DNA of 9,942 bases from Treponema sp. (GTDB lineage: Bacteria > Spirochaetota > Spirochaetia > Treponematales > Rectinemataceae): positions 1 to 9,942 of the forward strand of contig JAAYWE010000186.1 in NCBI GenBank assembly GCA_012516755.1, read 5' to 3'. A program made the translations under genes and the position numbers. Shown piece by piece: positions 1 to 7,262 of this stretch. Below the pieces are notes generated by a model. That model ran no database searches and was not told where the DNA came from. It saw nothing but the letters and a program-made list of their open reading frames with translations. How positions within the stretch are numbered: the stretch's first letter is position 1; each line of letters opens with the position of its first letter.

Positions 1-567
1 ATCGCTGAAATGGCGGCAATCCATGTATTTGCGACTGGTGGCATCGGCGGAGTACATCGCGGCGCGGAGAAATCCTGGGATGTCTCAGCGGACTTAGAGG
101 AATTAGCCCACACCGACGTGGCGGTGGTTTGTGCAGGCGCCAAGGCTATACTAGACCTTCCTAAGACCATGGAATACCTAGAAACCAAAGGAGTGCCGGT
201 GATCGGCTATGGAACATCGGAGCTTCCCGCATTCTATACCCAGCATTCTGGCGTCAGACTCTCGCTCAGGGCTGATACCCCCCAAGAGATAGCAATGATA
301 CTTCGCGCTAAATGGGAATCTGGATTGAAGGGCGGAGTTGTCATCGCAAATCCTATTCCTTCTCAATATTCCATGAGCGAAACTACAATAGAGATGGCTA
401 TTCAAAAAGCGATAGGAGAAGCCGAGCAAAAAGGGTTGAATGGTGCCGAAGTTACTCCATATCTGCTTTCAAGAGTTGCGGATTTGACGGGCGGCGATTC
501 CCTCGAAGCGAACATTGCACTTGTGCTGAACAATGCTCGTCTAGCAGCCAAAATAGCCAAAGCATAG
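1..567 (+). CDS. psuG: Pseudouridine-5'-phosphate glycosidase, C-terminal part (5' end cut by window)
   Basis: This enzyme of the PsuG/IndA family reversibly splits pseudouridine 5'-phosphate into uracil and ribose 5-phosphate in the cytoplasm, for pseudouridine catabolism. The frame is open from base 1, so the ATG at 10 is internal: the sequence begins IAEM and runs into FATGGIGGVHRGAE, a family hallmark. The motif AGAKAILD (about 133-156) carries the Lys (codon 142-144) that by family alignment should be the catalytic Schiff-base lysine. It is followed by the conserved stretch YLETKGVPVIGYGTSELPAFY. The C-terminal segment NPIPSQYSM and the run LTGGDSLEANIALVLNNA are also typical. About 189 codons are present, against roughly 300-310 in the family, so some 120 N-terminal residues lie outside. 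No kinase partner (psuK) follows; it may lie upstream. The next gene starts 140 bases later and may have its own promoter. Confidence 0.95.
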   Translation: MAEMAAIHVFATGGIGGVHRGAEKSWDVSADLEELAHTDVAVVCAGAKAILDLPKTMEYLETKGVPVIGYGTSELPAFYTQHSGVRLSLRADTPQEIAMILRAKWESGLKGGVVIANPIPSQYSMSETTIEMAIQKAIGEAEQKGLNGAEVTPYLLSRVADLTGGDSLEANIALVLNNARLAAKIAKA

Positions 568-707
568 AGCGCAAAACGACTTTGTACGACTTTGTGCAAA
601 GCCAATCACAAAGAATATAAATAATTGTATTTGATAAATGCTTATGATAGGATGAATATCACTTCGTATCCATTAATAAGGCCTATGCAACGTTTTCGGA
701 GTAAAAA
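568..707. other. Intergenic region psuG-FAH gene with 10-bp tandem repeat and possible promoter
   Basis: The first part holds an exact tandem repeat, two adjacent copies of ACGACTTTGT (576-595), and a weak stem pairing 569-575 with 591-597 that lacks a T-run, so it is at best a poor terminator. The second part is AT-rich. It contains TTGTAT (625-630) or TTGATA (631-636) and TATGAT (643-648), but the spacing between them is not canonical. A promoter for the two downstream genes is therefore plausible but not demonstrated. A good ribosome binding site, GGAG at 698-701, sits six bases before the FAH-family ATG. Confidence 0.4.
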
Positions 708-1487
708 ATGAGAATCATTAGATGCCTTTATGAAGACACCATCTACTTTGGCTACATTGAAGATGATCTAGTCATTCTTTCGAAGGATCTTCCGCGGATC
801 GAGATTCACAACCATGAAAAGAAGGTTTGGTTCGAAAGAGAAGTGGCCAAGGTTCCATTTGCGAAAGTATTTCTTGAAGCCCCTTGCGTCCCGACAAAAG
901 CGGTATGCGTTGGTCTCAACTACAGAGATCATGCCGAAGAGTTCGGGCTCAAAATTCCATCTTCTCCGGTTTTGTTCATTAAGCCATCGACCTCGCTCTT
1001 GAGCCCCGGAAAGCCTATACACTACCCAACATTGTCGAGACAGGTAGATTATGAGGCCGAGCTTGTGGTAGTTATGGGAAAATCGGCAAAGAACGTTGAT
1101 GCCAAACATGCGTTTGATTACGTGCTAGGTTATACATGCGGCAATGACGTGACCGCACGGGATCTGCAGCCTAAAGATGGTCAATGGACCGTGGCTAAAT
1201 CCTTCGATACCTTTATGCCATTAGGTCCTTGGATCGAGACCGACCTAGATCCTTCATCTTTGAAACTAAGAACCTATCTCAATGATGAGCCTAAGCAGTT
1301 TTCATCGACCTCAAACCTGATTTTCGATGTTCCTTCCTTAATTGAGTATATCTCTCAGATTATGACTCTCAATCCGGGAGACGTGATAATGACTGGTACT
1401 CCTTCCGGAGTAGGCCCTATGCAAAAGGGAGATCATGTAAGCGTCGAAATAGAAGGTATCGGTCGACTTGATAACACTGTAGAATAA
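708..1487 (+). CDS. Fumarylacetoacetate hydrolase (FAH) family protein
   Basis: This is a cytoplasmic metal-dependent enzyme of the FAH superfamily. Members hydrolyse acylpyruvates, isomerise 2-hydroxyhepta-2,4-diene-1,7-dioate or decarboxylate oxaloacetate. The sequence does not say which reaction applies here. At 259 residues it has the usual single-domain length plus a short N-terminal domain. The catalytic domain starts near residue 60 with VGLNYRDHAEEF (68-79). FIKPSTSLL follows (90-98), then the metal ligands in DYEAELVVV (E116, E118) and GNDVTARDLQ (D147). Next are K164 in AKSFDTFMPLGPW and the closing GTPSGVGPMQKGD (230-242), all standard for the family. The ATG at 708 is supported by GGAG six bases upstream. 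The transporter gene begins 13 bases after the stop, so the two are probably co-transcribed and may act on the same organic acid. Family assignment is secure; substrate is open. Confidence 0.93.
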   Translation: MRIIRCLYEDTIYFGYIEDDLVILSKDLPRIEIHNHEKKVWFEREVAKVPFAKVFLEAPCVPTKAVCVGLNYRDHAEEFGLKIPSSPVLFIKPSTSLLSPGKPIHYPTLSRQVDYEAELVVVMGKSAKNVDAKHAFDYVLGYTCGNDVTARDLQPKDGQWTVAKSFDTFMPLGPWIETDLDPSSLKLRTYLNDEPKQFSSTSNLIFDVPSLIEYISQIMTLNPGDVIMTGTPSGVGPMQKGDHVSVEIEGIGRLDNTVE

Positions 1488-1500
1488 AAAGCGCTCAATT

Positions 1501-2415
1501 ATGGCCTTGTCGCGAATTCTATCCATTTTTCTCTTGATAGCGGTTGGGTATTGCGCTAGAAAAGCAAAGCTGCTCGATGAAAATGGTATTAGAACAGTCT
1601 CCAATCTTGTACTCACTATCGCTCTTCCTTGCACCATAATTTCGAGTTTCGATCGGAGTATTCCGTTTTCTGCAGCAAGAGACCTAATTAAAGTAGCAAT
1701 ATATGCTATTGCGATTCATGTTATTTCTATAGCTATTTCGGAAGTGCTTTTTTCAAGGATGGAAAGAACCAAGAAGAAGATCCTTATCTATGCGGCAGTG
1801 TTCTCTAATTGTGGATTCATGGGTTTTCCTCTCGCTGAGAGCATTTTTGGTCATTCTGGTCTTATGTATGTGTCTATCTATGTGATGATTTTCAATATTT
1901 TCACATGGAGTTATGGTCTTGCACTATTGTCTCGAGGTGAGAAGAGTGACCAAAGAACTAAGAAGATTCGGATAAGAGATATGCTTTTCAATCCAGGAAT
2001 CATAGCGGTAGCCATAGGCTTTGTTCTTTGGATCTTGCCTTTTTCGATGCCTCAGACAATCACCTATGCCCTAGCTCTTATTGCCAACTGTACAACGCCT
2101 TTATCCATGATTGTTGTGGGAGCCACATTGGCCAGTCTTGGTGTGAAAGGCTTGTTTTCTGGAATGGAGGTATGGATAGGATCTTTGATGAGGCTTCTGG
2201 TTTTGCCAACTATTTTTATAATTCTTATGAAAATACTGAGACAGGACAATTTTCCAGTAAAAGTAGCCAACCTTTTAGTGGCAATGCCTGCAGCGGCTCA
2301 AACCGTCATCTTCGCAGAACGCCACGATGCAGATGTCTTGCTCGCATCAAAAATAGTCTTTATTTCTACTGTACTATCCGCGGTTACAATTCCTATAGTG
2401 GCGCAATTGCTCTAA
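1501..2415 (+). CDS. AEC family (auxin efflux carrier-like) membrane transporter
   Basis: This is an integral inner-membrane protein of 304 residues, the normal length for bacterial AEC-family permeases, which move organic acids such as malate or malonate. The N-terminus (about residues 3-22, RILSIFLLIAVGYCARKAKL) matches the family's opening helix followed by a basic loop. Further hydrophobic segments recur through the protein, consistent with about ten helices in two related halves. Typical landmarks are the stretch NLVLTIALPCTIISSFD (38-54), the FSNCGFMGFPLAES turn, the mid-protein IAVAIGFVLWILP helix and the C-terminal half with NCTTPLSMIVVGATLA and AMPAAAQTVIFAE. There is no strong Shine-Dalgarno before the ATG at 1501, so translation may be coupled to the FAH-family gene ending 13 bases upstream. 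Base composition is lower in GC than the ABC operon. Direction of transport and substrate are unknown. Confidence 0.92.
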   Translation: MALSRILSIFLLIAVGYCARKAKLLDENGIRTVSNLVLTIALPCTIISSFDRSIPFSAARDLIKVAIYAIAIHVISIAISEVLFSRMERTKKKILIYAAVFSNCGFMGFPLAESIFGHSGLMYVSIYVMIFNIFTWSYGLALLSRGEKSDQRTKKIRIRDMLFNPGIIAVAIGFVLWILPFSMPQTITYALALIANCTTPLSMIVVGATLASLGVKGLFSGMEVWIGSLMRLLVLPTIFIILMKILRQDNFPVKVANLLVAMPAAAQTVIFAERHDADVLLASKIVFISTVLSAVTIPIVAQLL

Positions 2416-2453
2416 GCATGATTGATTGTTAGGTATATAATGGCATAAGTTAT

Positions 2454-2507
2454 AAAAACTAAGGCGAAATCCGACAAATCTAACTTATCCACGGTCGATT
2501 TTGCCTT
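2454..2507 (-). terminator. Terminator hairpin between convergent AEC and permease genes
   Basis: The arms at 2461-2475 and 2494-2507 pair over about 14 bp with one bulge and one G:U, around an 18-base loop. Read on the - strand, the stem is followed immediately by AGTTTTTATAA (complement of about 2450-2460), so it fits an intrinsic terminator for the ABC transporter operon, which ends at 2541. On the + strand the stem is followed only by a short TTT, so it would terminate the FAH-AEC operon weakly, if at all. Confidence 0.65.
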
Positions 2508-2540
2508 TGCTCAAACCCTCTTTGGTCAACTCGGCTTACC

Positions 2541-4607
2541 TTATCCGAACAGCCCACCTTGCGCAACACTACTGAGTCTGTTAACTGCAAATAGGGTAAT
2601 CACGCCCACGACTATAAGGATAGAGCCAAGCGCGGCTGCGTCTCCATGGGTGCCTCCCTGGTAAAAGGTAAATATGCCCATGGTCATAGTCTCCCAACCT
2701 GGTATCGACAAAAGGAGTGTAGCTGCGCTCTCCTGTATTGACGTCATAAAAGAGAACAGCGCTCCAGCCAGCACTCCTTTCCAGATCAGAGGAAGAGTGA
2801 TGTCCTTGAATGTCTTGAGGCCTCCTGCGCCAACAGATTCGGCCGCCTCCTCCATAGAATGGTGCACTACAAGCAGAGAGCTATAGGACGATCGCACAGT
2901 GTAAGGAAGTCGCCGCACGGCCAGTACTATGGGGAGTATGACCCAGCTGTTTGCTAGTGGCGTTGCTAAGAGAATCGGAGTATTAAAAGCCCTGATATAG
3001 GCGATGCCCAATGCAGTGCCCGGCAGAGCCAGCACCAGCATTGTCAAGATATCCAGTGCTCCACGAGTGCGCATCTGAGTCCTCGCCATGATCCACGATA
3101 TTGGCACGCCTATCAGAATGCACATTATTATCGCTAGTATGCAGAATCGGAATGTGTTGATTATATAGCCAGGTGCGTACAGCAAGACCTTCTCATAATG
3201 GACCATAGTCCATGATGTAGGCAGCGGCGACATGGACCAGCTTCGCGCAAACGAGGCTAACGCAACTCCCGCATACGGTATAAAACAGATGAGCATTAGT
3301 AGAATTAGAAACACCAGAGTCAAAACAGCCCCTTTACCCTTGAGCGGTTTTCTTTCCACGGCTCTGTAGGAGAGAGTGCTGTAATCTTTCAGCGAAATGT
3401 ACTTCTTGGCTATCAACAGAAATACGATTGAAAGAAGCACCATTACGGCGCCCACTGTGATTCCCATTTTAAACAGATGCCTATCGGTGAACTGTTGGAT
3501 ATCCATGTAGGCTAATGGAGCAATGAAGTTGGTCAGTCCAACCACCATAGGAGCCGCAAAGTCTGCGAAAGCCCCTATGAACACAAGAAGCGCCCCGGTA
3601 ATAAAGCCCGGTATGGTCAATGGAATAGTCACATCAAAGAGACGCCTAAAGCCTACAGACCCAACGCTCTCTGCAGCTTCCTCTAGTGAGGCATCTATTT
3701 TGCTGAGCGAGTCGAGGACGTTCAGCGTGATGAACGGGAACAAGTGACAGGTTTCCACCAACAGAAGACCGTGCCAGCCATATATAAAGTTAAATGGCAA
3801 GTGATTATATAGCCAGTTGGACATGAAAGGCCATGATTTCTCCAGGCCTTCCGCAAGCTGGTATAGGAGCTCGTTTACGGTACCTCCTCTGCCGAGTATG
3901 AAGATGAAGCCCAACACACCTACTAGAGGAGGCATGACTATGGGAACGGTAGTAAGGAAACTGAAGAGACTTCTACCAGGGAAGTCGAACCTAACAAGCA
4001 GGTAAGCCACGGTAAATCCAATGATCGATGTTGTTATCACCGTAGCAAGCCCGAGCAACAGCGAATTCGCAAGGGCTTTCATGTATAGCTTATCTTTGAA
4101 TACATCCAGGAAGAACTTCACGGAAAATGCCTGACGAGGCAGCCTAACGATCTCCTGAATCAGAACCGTAGCTTCCTTGGCTTCTGCTAGGGCAGCCACC
4201 GGGTCGTCCTGCAGTTCGGCCATTACTGCTGCTTCCTGCGCTACACGGTCCTTGGCATCCTGCCACTTGGCTGTTAGCTCCTCCTGAGAGAACGTGGCTC
4301 TGCTGAGAGCTTGTATCATGCGGTCAATCGTATCTAAAGACCGATTTAGCTGGATCGCTATATCATGGGCGACCGCTTTAGCGCCTTCCATCTCACCGTT
4401 GCTCACCATCTCCTCTAGCAAATCGGTAGTAAGGACAACTTCGTTTAGCGACGATAGCGGTATGTCTGCTGTGGAGAACGAGTCGACAAATAATCTCACG
4501 AGGGGGAATATGACGAACACAATCAGGAATAGATATATCGGCCATACCCACGGATTGGAGGCCTTGAACCGCCTTCTGAAATCTTTCATGATCTTCCCTG
4601 AATTCAT
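2541..4607 (-). CDS. ABC transporter permease, fused two-domain type, with N-terminal insertion
   Basis: This is the inner-membrane channel of the importer whose binding protein and ATPase genes lie just upstream. It has 688 residues and contains two binding-protein-dependent permease domains in one chain, as in FbpB/AfuB-like and related permeases. A first helix spans about residues 20-40. The first domain runs about 175-400 with the EAA loop EEAAESVGSVGF at 309-320. The second runs about 425-675 with a near-identical loop EEAAESVGAGGL at 586-597; these loops dock onto the ATPase. Residues about 50-160 form an unusual hydrophilic, mostly helical segment rich in Ala, Glu and Asp between the first helix and the first domain. 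It should lie outside the membrane on the periplasmic side. AGGTGG stands seven bases before the ATG at 4607; a second in-frame ATG at 4589 is a possible alternative start. The gene begins 46 bases after the ATPase stop. The cargo is unknown. Confidence 0.93.
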   Translation of the reverse strand: MNSGKIMKDFRRRFKASNPWVWPIYLFLIVFVIFPLVRLFVDSFSTADIPLSSLNEVVLTTDLLEEMVSNGEMEGAKAVAHDIAIQLNRSLDTIDRMIQALSRATFSQEELTAKWQDAKDRVAQEAAVMAELQDDPVAALAEAKEATVLIQEIVRLPRQAFSVKFFLDVFKDKLYMKALANSLLLGLATVITTSIIGFTVAYLLVRFDFPGRSLFSFLTTVPIVMPPLVGVLGFIFILGRGGTVNELLYQLAEGLEKSWPFMSNWLYNHLPFNFIYGWHGLLLVETCHLFPFITLNVLDSLSKIDASLEEAAESVGSVGFRRLFDVTIPLTIPGFITGALLVFIGAFADFAAPMVVGLTNFIAPLAYMDIQQFTDRHLFKMGITVGAVMVLLSIVFLLIAKKYISLKDYSTLSYRAVERKPLKGKGAVLTLVFLILLMLICFIPYAGVALASFARSWSMSPLPTSWTMVHYEKVLLYAPGYIINTFRFCILAIIMCILIGVPISWIMARTQMRTRGALDILTMLVLALPGTALGIAYIRAFNTPILLATPLANSWVILPIVLAVRRLPYTVRSSYSSLLVVHHSMEEAAESVGAGGLKTFKDITLPLIWKGVLAGALFSFMTSIQESAATLLLSIPGWETMTMGIFTFYQGGTHGDAAALGSILIVVGVITLFAVNRLSSVAQGGLFG

Positions 4608-4653
4608 TAAACAACCACCTGCTTTTGCATGATCAATGTCAGCATGTCAGTCG

Positions 4654-5721
4654 TCAGTCCGGAATGACAAGCGCCGCAGACTTTGGGAAACAGAAATACA
4701 CATCACTGCCCCAACCGAGTTCCTCATGTTGTAAGGGATTCTTGATATCGGCCTTGAGTATAACCCCAGCCGGATGCTCCATTTCGTAGCGCAGCGTATT
4801 TCCCATGTAGCTGGCAAAACCGATTTTGCCGTGTATCTGATTGTCCTGTGAAGACGGCTGCGCAGTGTAGACTTCCACGTTCTCAGGCCGAAATGCCACA
4901 GTGCACTTGTCGCCAGGCTTCATTGTAGAGTAACTGAAGCCCCTCATTGTGCCCAGCTCTGTGATGACTATAATGTCCTCGTTGACAGATTCCACCGTGC
5001 CAGCCACAAGATTGTTGGTGCCGATGAAATCAGCCACAAAGCGCGTCGCTGGCTTTTCGTAGAGGTCATGTGGTGTACCTATTTGGATCAACTTGCCTTC
5101 GCACATTACGCCGATACGGTCAGAGAGTGTGAGTGCTTCTTCCTGATCGTGTGTAACGTACACAGTAGTTATTCTCAATGACTGTTGAAGCTTTCGGATC
5201 TCTGCACGCACTGATTCTCGGATCTTGGCATCCAGATTGGAGAGTGGTTCGTCCAGGAGCAGCACATCCGGATTGATCGCAAGAGCCCTTGCGAGCGCCA
5301 CACGCTGCTGCTGACCTCCCGACAGCTGTCCTGGATAGCGCTTTTCGTAACCAACAAGCCCCACCTTGATAAGGTTTTCGTTGATTATCCTGGGCCATTC
5401 AGATTTGGGCACATTCTTGAATTGGAGTCCATATGCTATATTCTTGTATACTGTCATATGGGGCCATAGAGCGTAGTTTTGGAACACCATTCCAATATTA
5501 CGCTTGGATGTTGGGATTTCCTGGACTTCACGGTCGCCGAACATGATCTTGCCCTCGTCGGGGATGTAGAATCCGGCGATAAGGCGCAGGGTAGTTGTCT
5601 TACCACAGCCAGAAGGTCCGAGCAAGGTAAAGAGCTCGCCGTCCCTTATGTGCAGATTAACTCGACTCAGCGCTTCAACACTCTTAAACCTCTTCGTAAC
5701 CCCATTAAGCTTGATATCCAT
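4654..5721 (-). CDS. ABC transporter ATP-binding protein (Fe3+/spermidine/phosphonate type)
   Basis: This cytoplasmic ATPase powers the importer encoded with it. From the chosen ATG it has 355 residues. The nucleotide-binding domain carries Walker A GPSGCGKTT (35-43), the Q-loop at Q81, signature LSGGQQQR (133-140), Walker B LLLDEP (154-159) and the switch His H191 (VTHDQEEA). A C-terminal TOBE-like region from about residue 220 onward is typical of the MalK/PotA/FbpC group. The start: a GTG at 5730 is in frame, but it overlaps the ribosome-binding sequence GAGGTGA (5733-5727), which stands five bases before ATG 5721. The protein then opens MDIKLNGVTKRF, as relatives do, so 5721 is preferred. 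It lies 127 bases after the binding-protein gene, with a hairpin between them, and 46 bases before the permease. Confidence 0.95.
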   Translation of the reverse strand: MDIKLNGVTKRFKSVEALSRVNLHIRDGELFTLLGPSGCGKTTTLRLIAGFYIPDEGKIMFGDREVQEIPTSKRNIGMVFQNYALWPHMTVYKNIAYGLQFKNVPKSEWPRIINENLIKVGLVGYEKRYPGQLSGGQQQRVALARALAINPDVLLLDEPLSNLDAKIRESVRAEIRKLQQSLRITTVYVTHDQEEALTLSDRIGVMCEGKLIQIGTPHDLYEKPATRFVADFIGTNNLVAGTVESVNEDIIVITELGTMRGFSYSTMKPGDKCTVAFRPENVEVYTAQPSSQDNQIHGKIGFASYMGNTLRYEMEHPAGVILKADIKNPLQHEELGWGSDVYFCFPKSAALVIPD

Positions 5722-5775
5722 GCATTTCACCTCAAGTTAAGCGACTATTCCCAAAGTCAAACGACTACTAAAGGG

Positions 5776-5808
5776 AGCCCATGGACAAGGCAAACTCGCC
5801 CATGGGCT
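5776..5808 (-). terminator. Intercistronic hairpin between binding-protein and ATPase genes
   Basis: A perfect 9-bp inverted repeat, AGCCCATGG (5776-5784) and CCATGGGCT (5800-5808), with a 15-base loop lies in the gap after the binding-protein stop. On the - strand the stem is followed by CCCTTTAG, only a three-base T-run, so it is not a strong terminator. Its placement fits a partial attenuator or an mRNA 3'-end stabiliser that raises binding-protein output over the membrane components, as seen in other binding-protein operons. The role is inferred. Confidence 0.55.
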
Positions 5809-5848
5809 ATCAGCAATTCATGTATTCAAAAGAAATCAAGCACCAGAA

Positions 5849-6976
5849 TTAGTACTTCGCTTTTAAGGCGTCCAGTTTTGCAAAGATGTTGTCTCTGAAG
5901 TACTTGTTGACTTCGCCTTCTCTGCTCTGCGACAGTGAGTTATCGTAAGTGTTCTCCACGACGCCTTCAAAGTAGCTCCTGCGACCCCCATAGAACGTGA
6001 CTGCAAGCTCGGCCGTAGATCCGGGAGGGCCTTCCACCCTCAATTCGGGCACGATTGGGAACAGGCCACGATCGATGAACAACCTCTGACCCTCATCGGT
6101 GAGTAGAAACTCGATGAAAGCCTTGGCAGCATTGGGGTTCTTGCAGTTCTTGATTATGGATATGGGCTCAGGCGTAACGTAGGCTCCAGGAGGTGCTATG
6201 AACCTAACATCTCCTCCATGCAGGAAATTCTCAAACGCCATGTAGCTTGGAACTGCAAAACCCAGCGCATATTCGCCTTTGGCCACAACTGCGGGAACGT
6301 CGCCGGATTTAGCTACGAACTGCCCTGTATAGGCGGCAAGTTTGGACAGCCACTCCCAGCCTTTGTCCCAGCCGTATTTTTGCAGTATGACCTCATAGGT
6401 AGCATGGCTCGAACTAGAGTTATCAGGCGTACATTGAGCGATTTGCCCCTTGAACTTTGGATTGCTCAGCAAGTCTTCCCACGTTTTGGGTGGCGTGGCT
6501 CGCAGTCGCCTTGTGACCAGTCCCTCGTTGTACACGATGCCATATGGCTCAAGCATTGTACCGGTCCAGAAACCCTTGGGATCCTTAAGCGGCATTGGCT
6601 TGGGGGTGCCCATAGTAGCCGGTATTCGGTCGAGCAAGGCCTTCGGGACCTCATGCTTAATCAGGAATCCGTCAGCCGCCATCATATCATAGAGCACCGT
6701 TTCTCCGCCCCAGATCACGTCAGCCTGTGGGTTGGAACCCCACTCGCGGATCAGTCCTGCCGCCAATTGAGTGCCTTTGGCAGTGTAGCTGGTCTTCACA
6801 TCGATACCATAATTGGCCTTCGCCCAGACCTTGAAGGCATCGAGCGCAGCTACGCTCACAAAACTGGCAACAGGGGTGATCAGGTTCAGCTCAGCCTCGA
6901 TCTTCGCCGGCGCCGCCAAAAGCGTGGTCGGCACAATCATCACAACCACCAGGACTAGCAATAGAAACTTTTTCAT
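5849..6976 (-). CDS. ABC transporter extracellular solute-binding protein (Fe3+/2-aminoethylphosphonate-like fold)
   Basis: This secreted, periplasmic substrate receptor for the downstream ABC importer has 375 residues. The start at 6976 follows an excellent ribosome binding site, AAGGAGGT (complement of 6983-6990). The first about 22 residues form a classic signal peptide: MKK, a long Leu/Val core, then LLAAPA with cleavage likely near there. No lipobox Cys is present. The mature part fits the family-1-like binding proteins used for Fe3+, phosphonates, polyamines or thiamine, with the segments ADVIWGG (about 85-91), GIVYNEG, PKTWEDLLSNPKFKGQIA and AAKAFIEFLLTDEGQRLF. The ferric-binding subfamily usually has two adjacent tyrosines as iron ligands in its C-terminal half. 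None is present; the corresponding area reads FAVPSYMAFENF. Free Fe3+ is therefore an unlikely cargo and annotation as an iron protein would be doubtful. Gene order binding protein, ATPase, permease is typical of the group. Confidence 0.93.
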   Translation of the reverse strand: MKKFLLLVLVVVMIVPTTLLAAPAKIEAELNLITPVASFVSVAALDAFKVWAKANYGIDVKTSYTAKGTQLAAGLIREWGSNPQADVIWGGETVLYDMMAADGFLIKHEVPKALLDRIPATMGTPKPMPLKDPKGFWTGTMLEPYGIVYNEGLVTRRLRATPPKTWEDLLSNPKFKGQIAQCTPDNSSSSHATYEVILQKYGWDKGWEWLSKLAAYTGQFVAKSGDVPAVVAKGEYALGFAVPSYMAFENFLHGGDVRFIAPPGAYVTPEPISIIKNCKNPNAAKAFIEFLLTDEGQRLFIDRGLFPIVPELRVEGPPGSTAELAVTFYGGRRSYFEGVVENTYDNSLSQSREGEVNKYFRDNIFAKLDALKAKY

Positions 6977-7016
6977 CGTGCTACCTCCTTACAGCATTGT
7001 TCCAGTCAGAAAGCAG

Positions 7017-7092
7017 TTCCCAAGTATCATGAATGCAGCAGAATTACGGTGTCTCCCTCGATGTAAAACAATCCTCGCCTTGGGAATGCTGC
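7017..7092 (-). promoter_or_regulatory. Possible pseudoknot in the leader of the ABC transporter operon
   Basis: Read on the - strand, GCAGCA (7092-7087) can pair with TGCTGC (7040-7035), and the directly adjacent TTCCCAAG (7086-7079) can pair perfectly with CTTGGGAA (7024-7017). The pairs interleave, which is the topology of an H-type pseudoknot. It would end about 40 bases before the binding-protein start codon and about 27 bases before its ribosome binding site. No known riboswitch class is recognised, and short matches like these can arise by chance. Confidence 0.25.
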
Positions 7093-7161
7093 TGGCTGTC
7101 TTGCTGAATATCGGCCAACGGCCAACATCATGCCAAAAAAGCATTGCCTGGATTCATTTCA

Positions 7162-7189
7162 TTTCGGCCAGCAAACTCGCTAGCCGAAA
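7162..7189 (-). promoter_or_regulatory. Strong hairpin in the ABC operon leader
   Basis: TTTCGGCCAGC (7162-7172) and GCTAGCCGAAA (7179-7189) form an 11-bp stem with one G:U or mismatch and a six-base loop. No T-run follows directly on either strand, so it is not an intrinsic terminator. As DNA it could be an operator-like palindrome; as RNA it would sit at the 5' side of the transporter leader. A tandem 7-bp repeat CGGCCAA lies nearby at 7112-7125. Confidence 0.4.
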
Positions 7190-7219
7190 ACGACAATCTC
7201 CCGCAGATGCTAATTCACA

Positions 7220-7247
7220 TACATAAACAAAAGCTCAAATTCGTCAA
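7220..7247 (-). promoter_or_regulatory. Candidate promoter for the ABC transporter operon
   Basis: On the - strand, TTGACG (complement of 7242-7247) matches five of six bases of the -35 consensus. It is followed after 16 bases by TATGTA (complement of 7220-7225), a weak -10. Transcription from here would give a leader of roughly 230 bases before the start codon at 6976, including the hairpin and possible pseudoknot. The -10 match is poor, so this is tentative. Confidence 0.25.
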
Positions 7248-7262
7248 GACCATTACGATAAT

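Noticed and set aside
2485..2493. DnaA-box-like TTATCCACG between convergent genes
   Set aside because: A single 8-of-9 match with no cluster of boxes, no AT-rich unwinding region and no dnaA or dnaN nearby; it also falls in the loop of the terminator hairpin.
4638..4657. Three GTCAG repeats in the ATPase-permease gap
   Set aside because: Too short and irregularly spaced (8 and 7 bases) to distinguish from chance; no array or symmetry extends from them.
6218..6958. A 246-codon + strand open frame opposite the binding-protein gene
   Set aside because: It lies wholly antisense to a gene with clear signal peptide, family motifs and a perfect ribosome binding site; its translation is rich in His, Arg, Cys and Trp with no recognisable domain.
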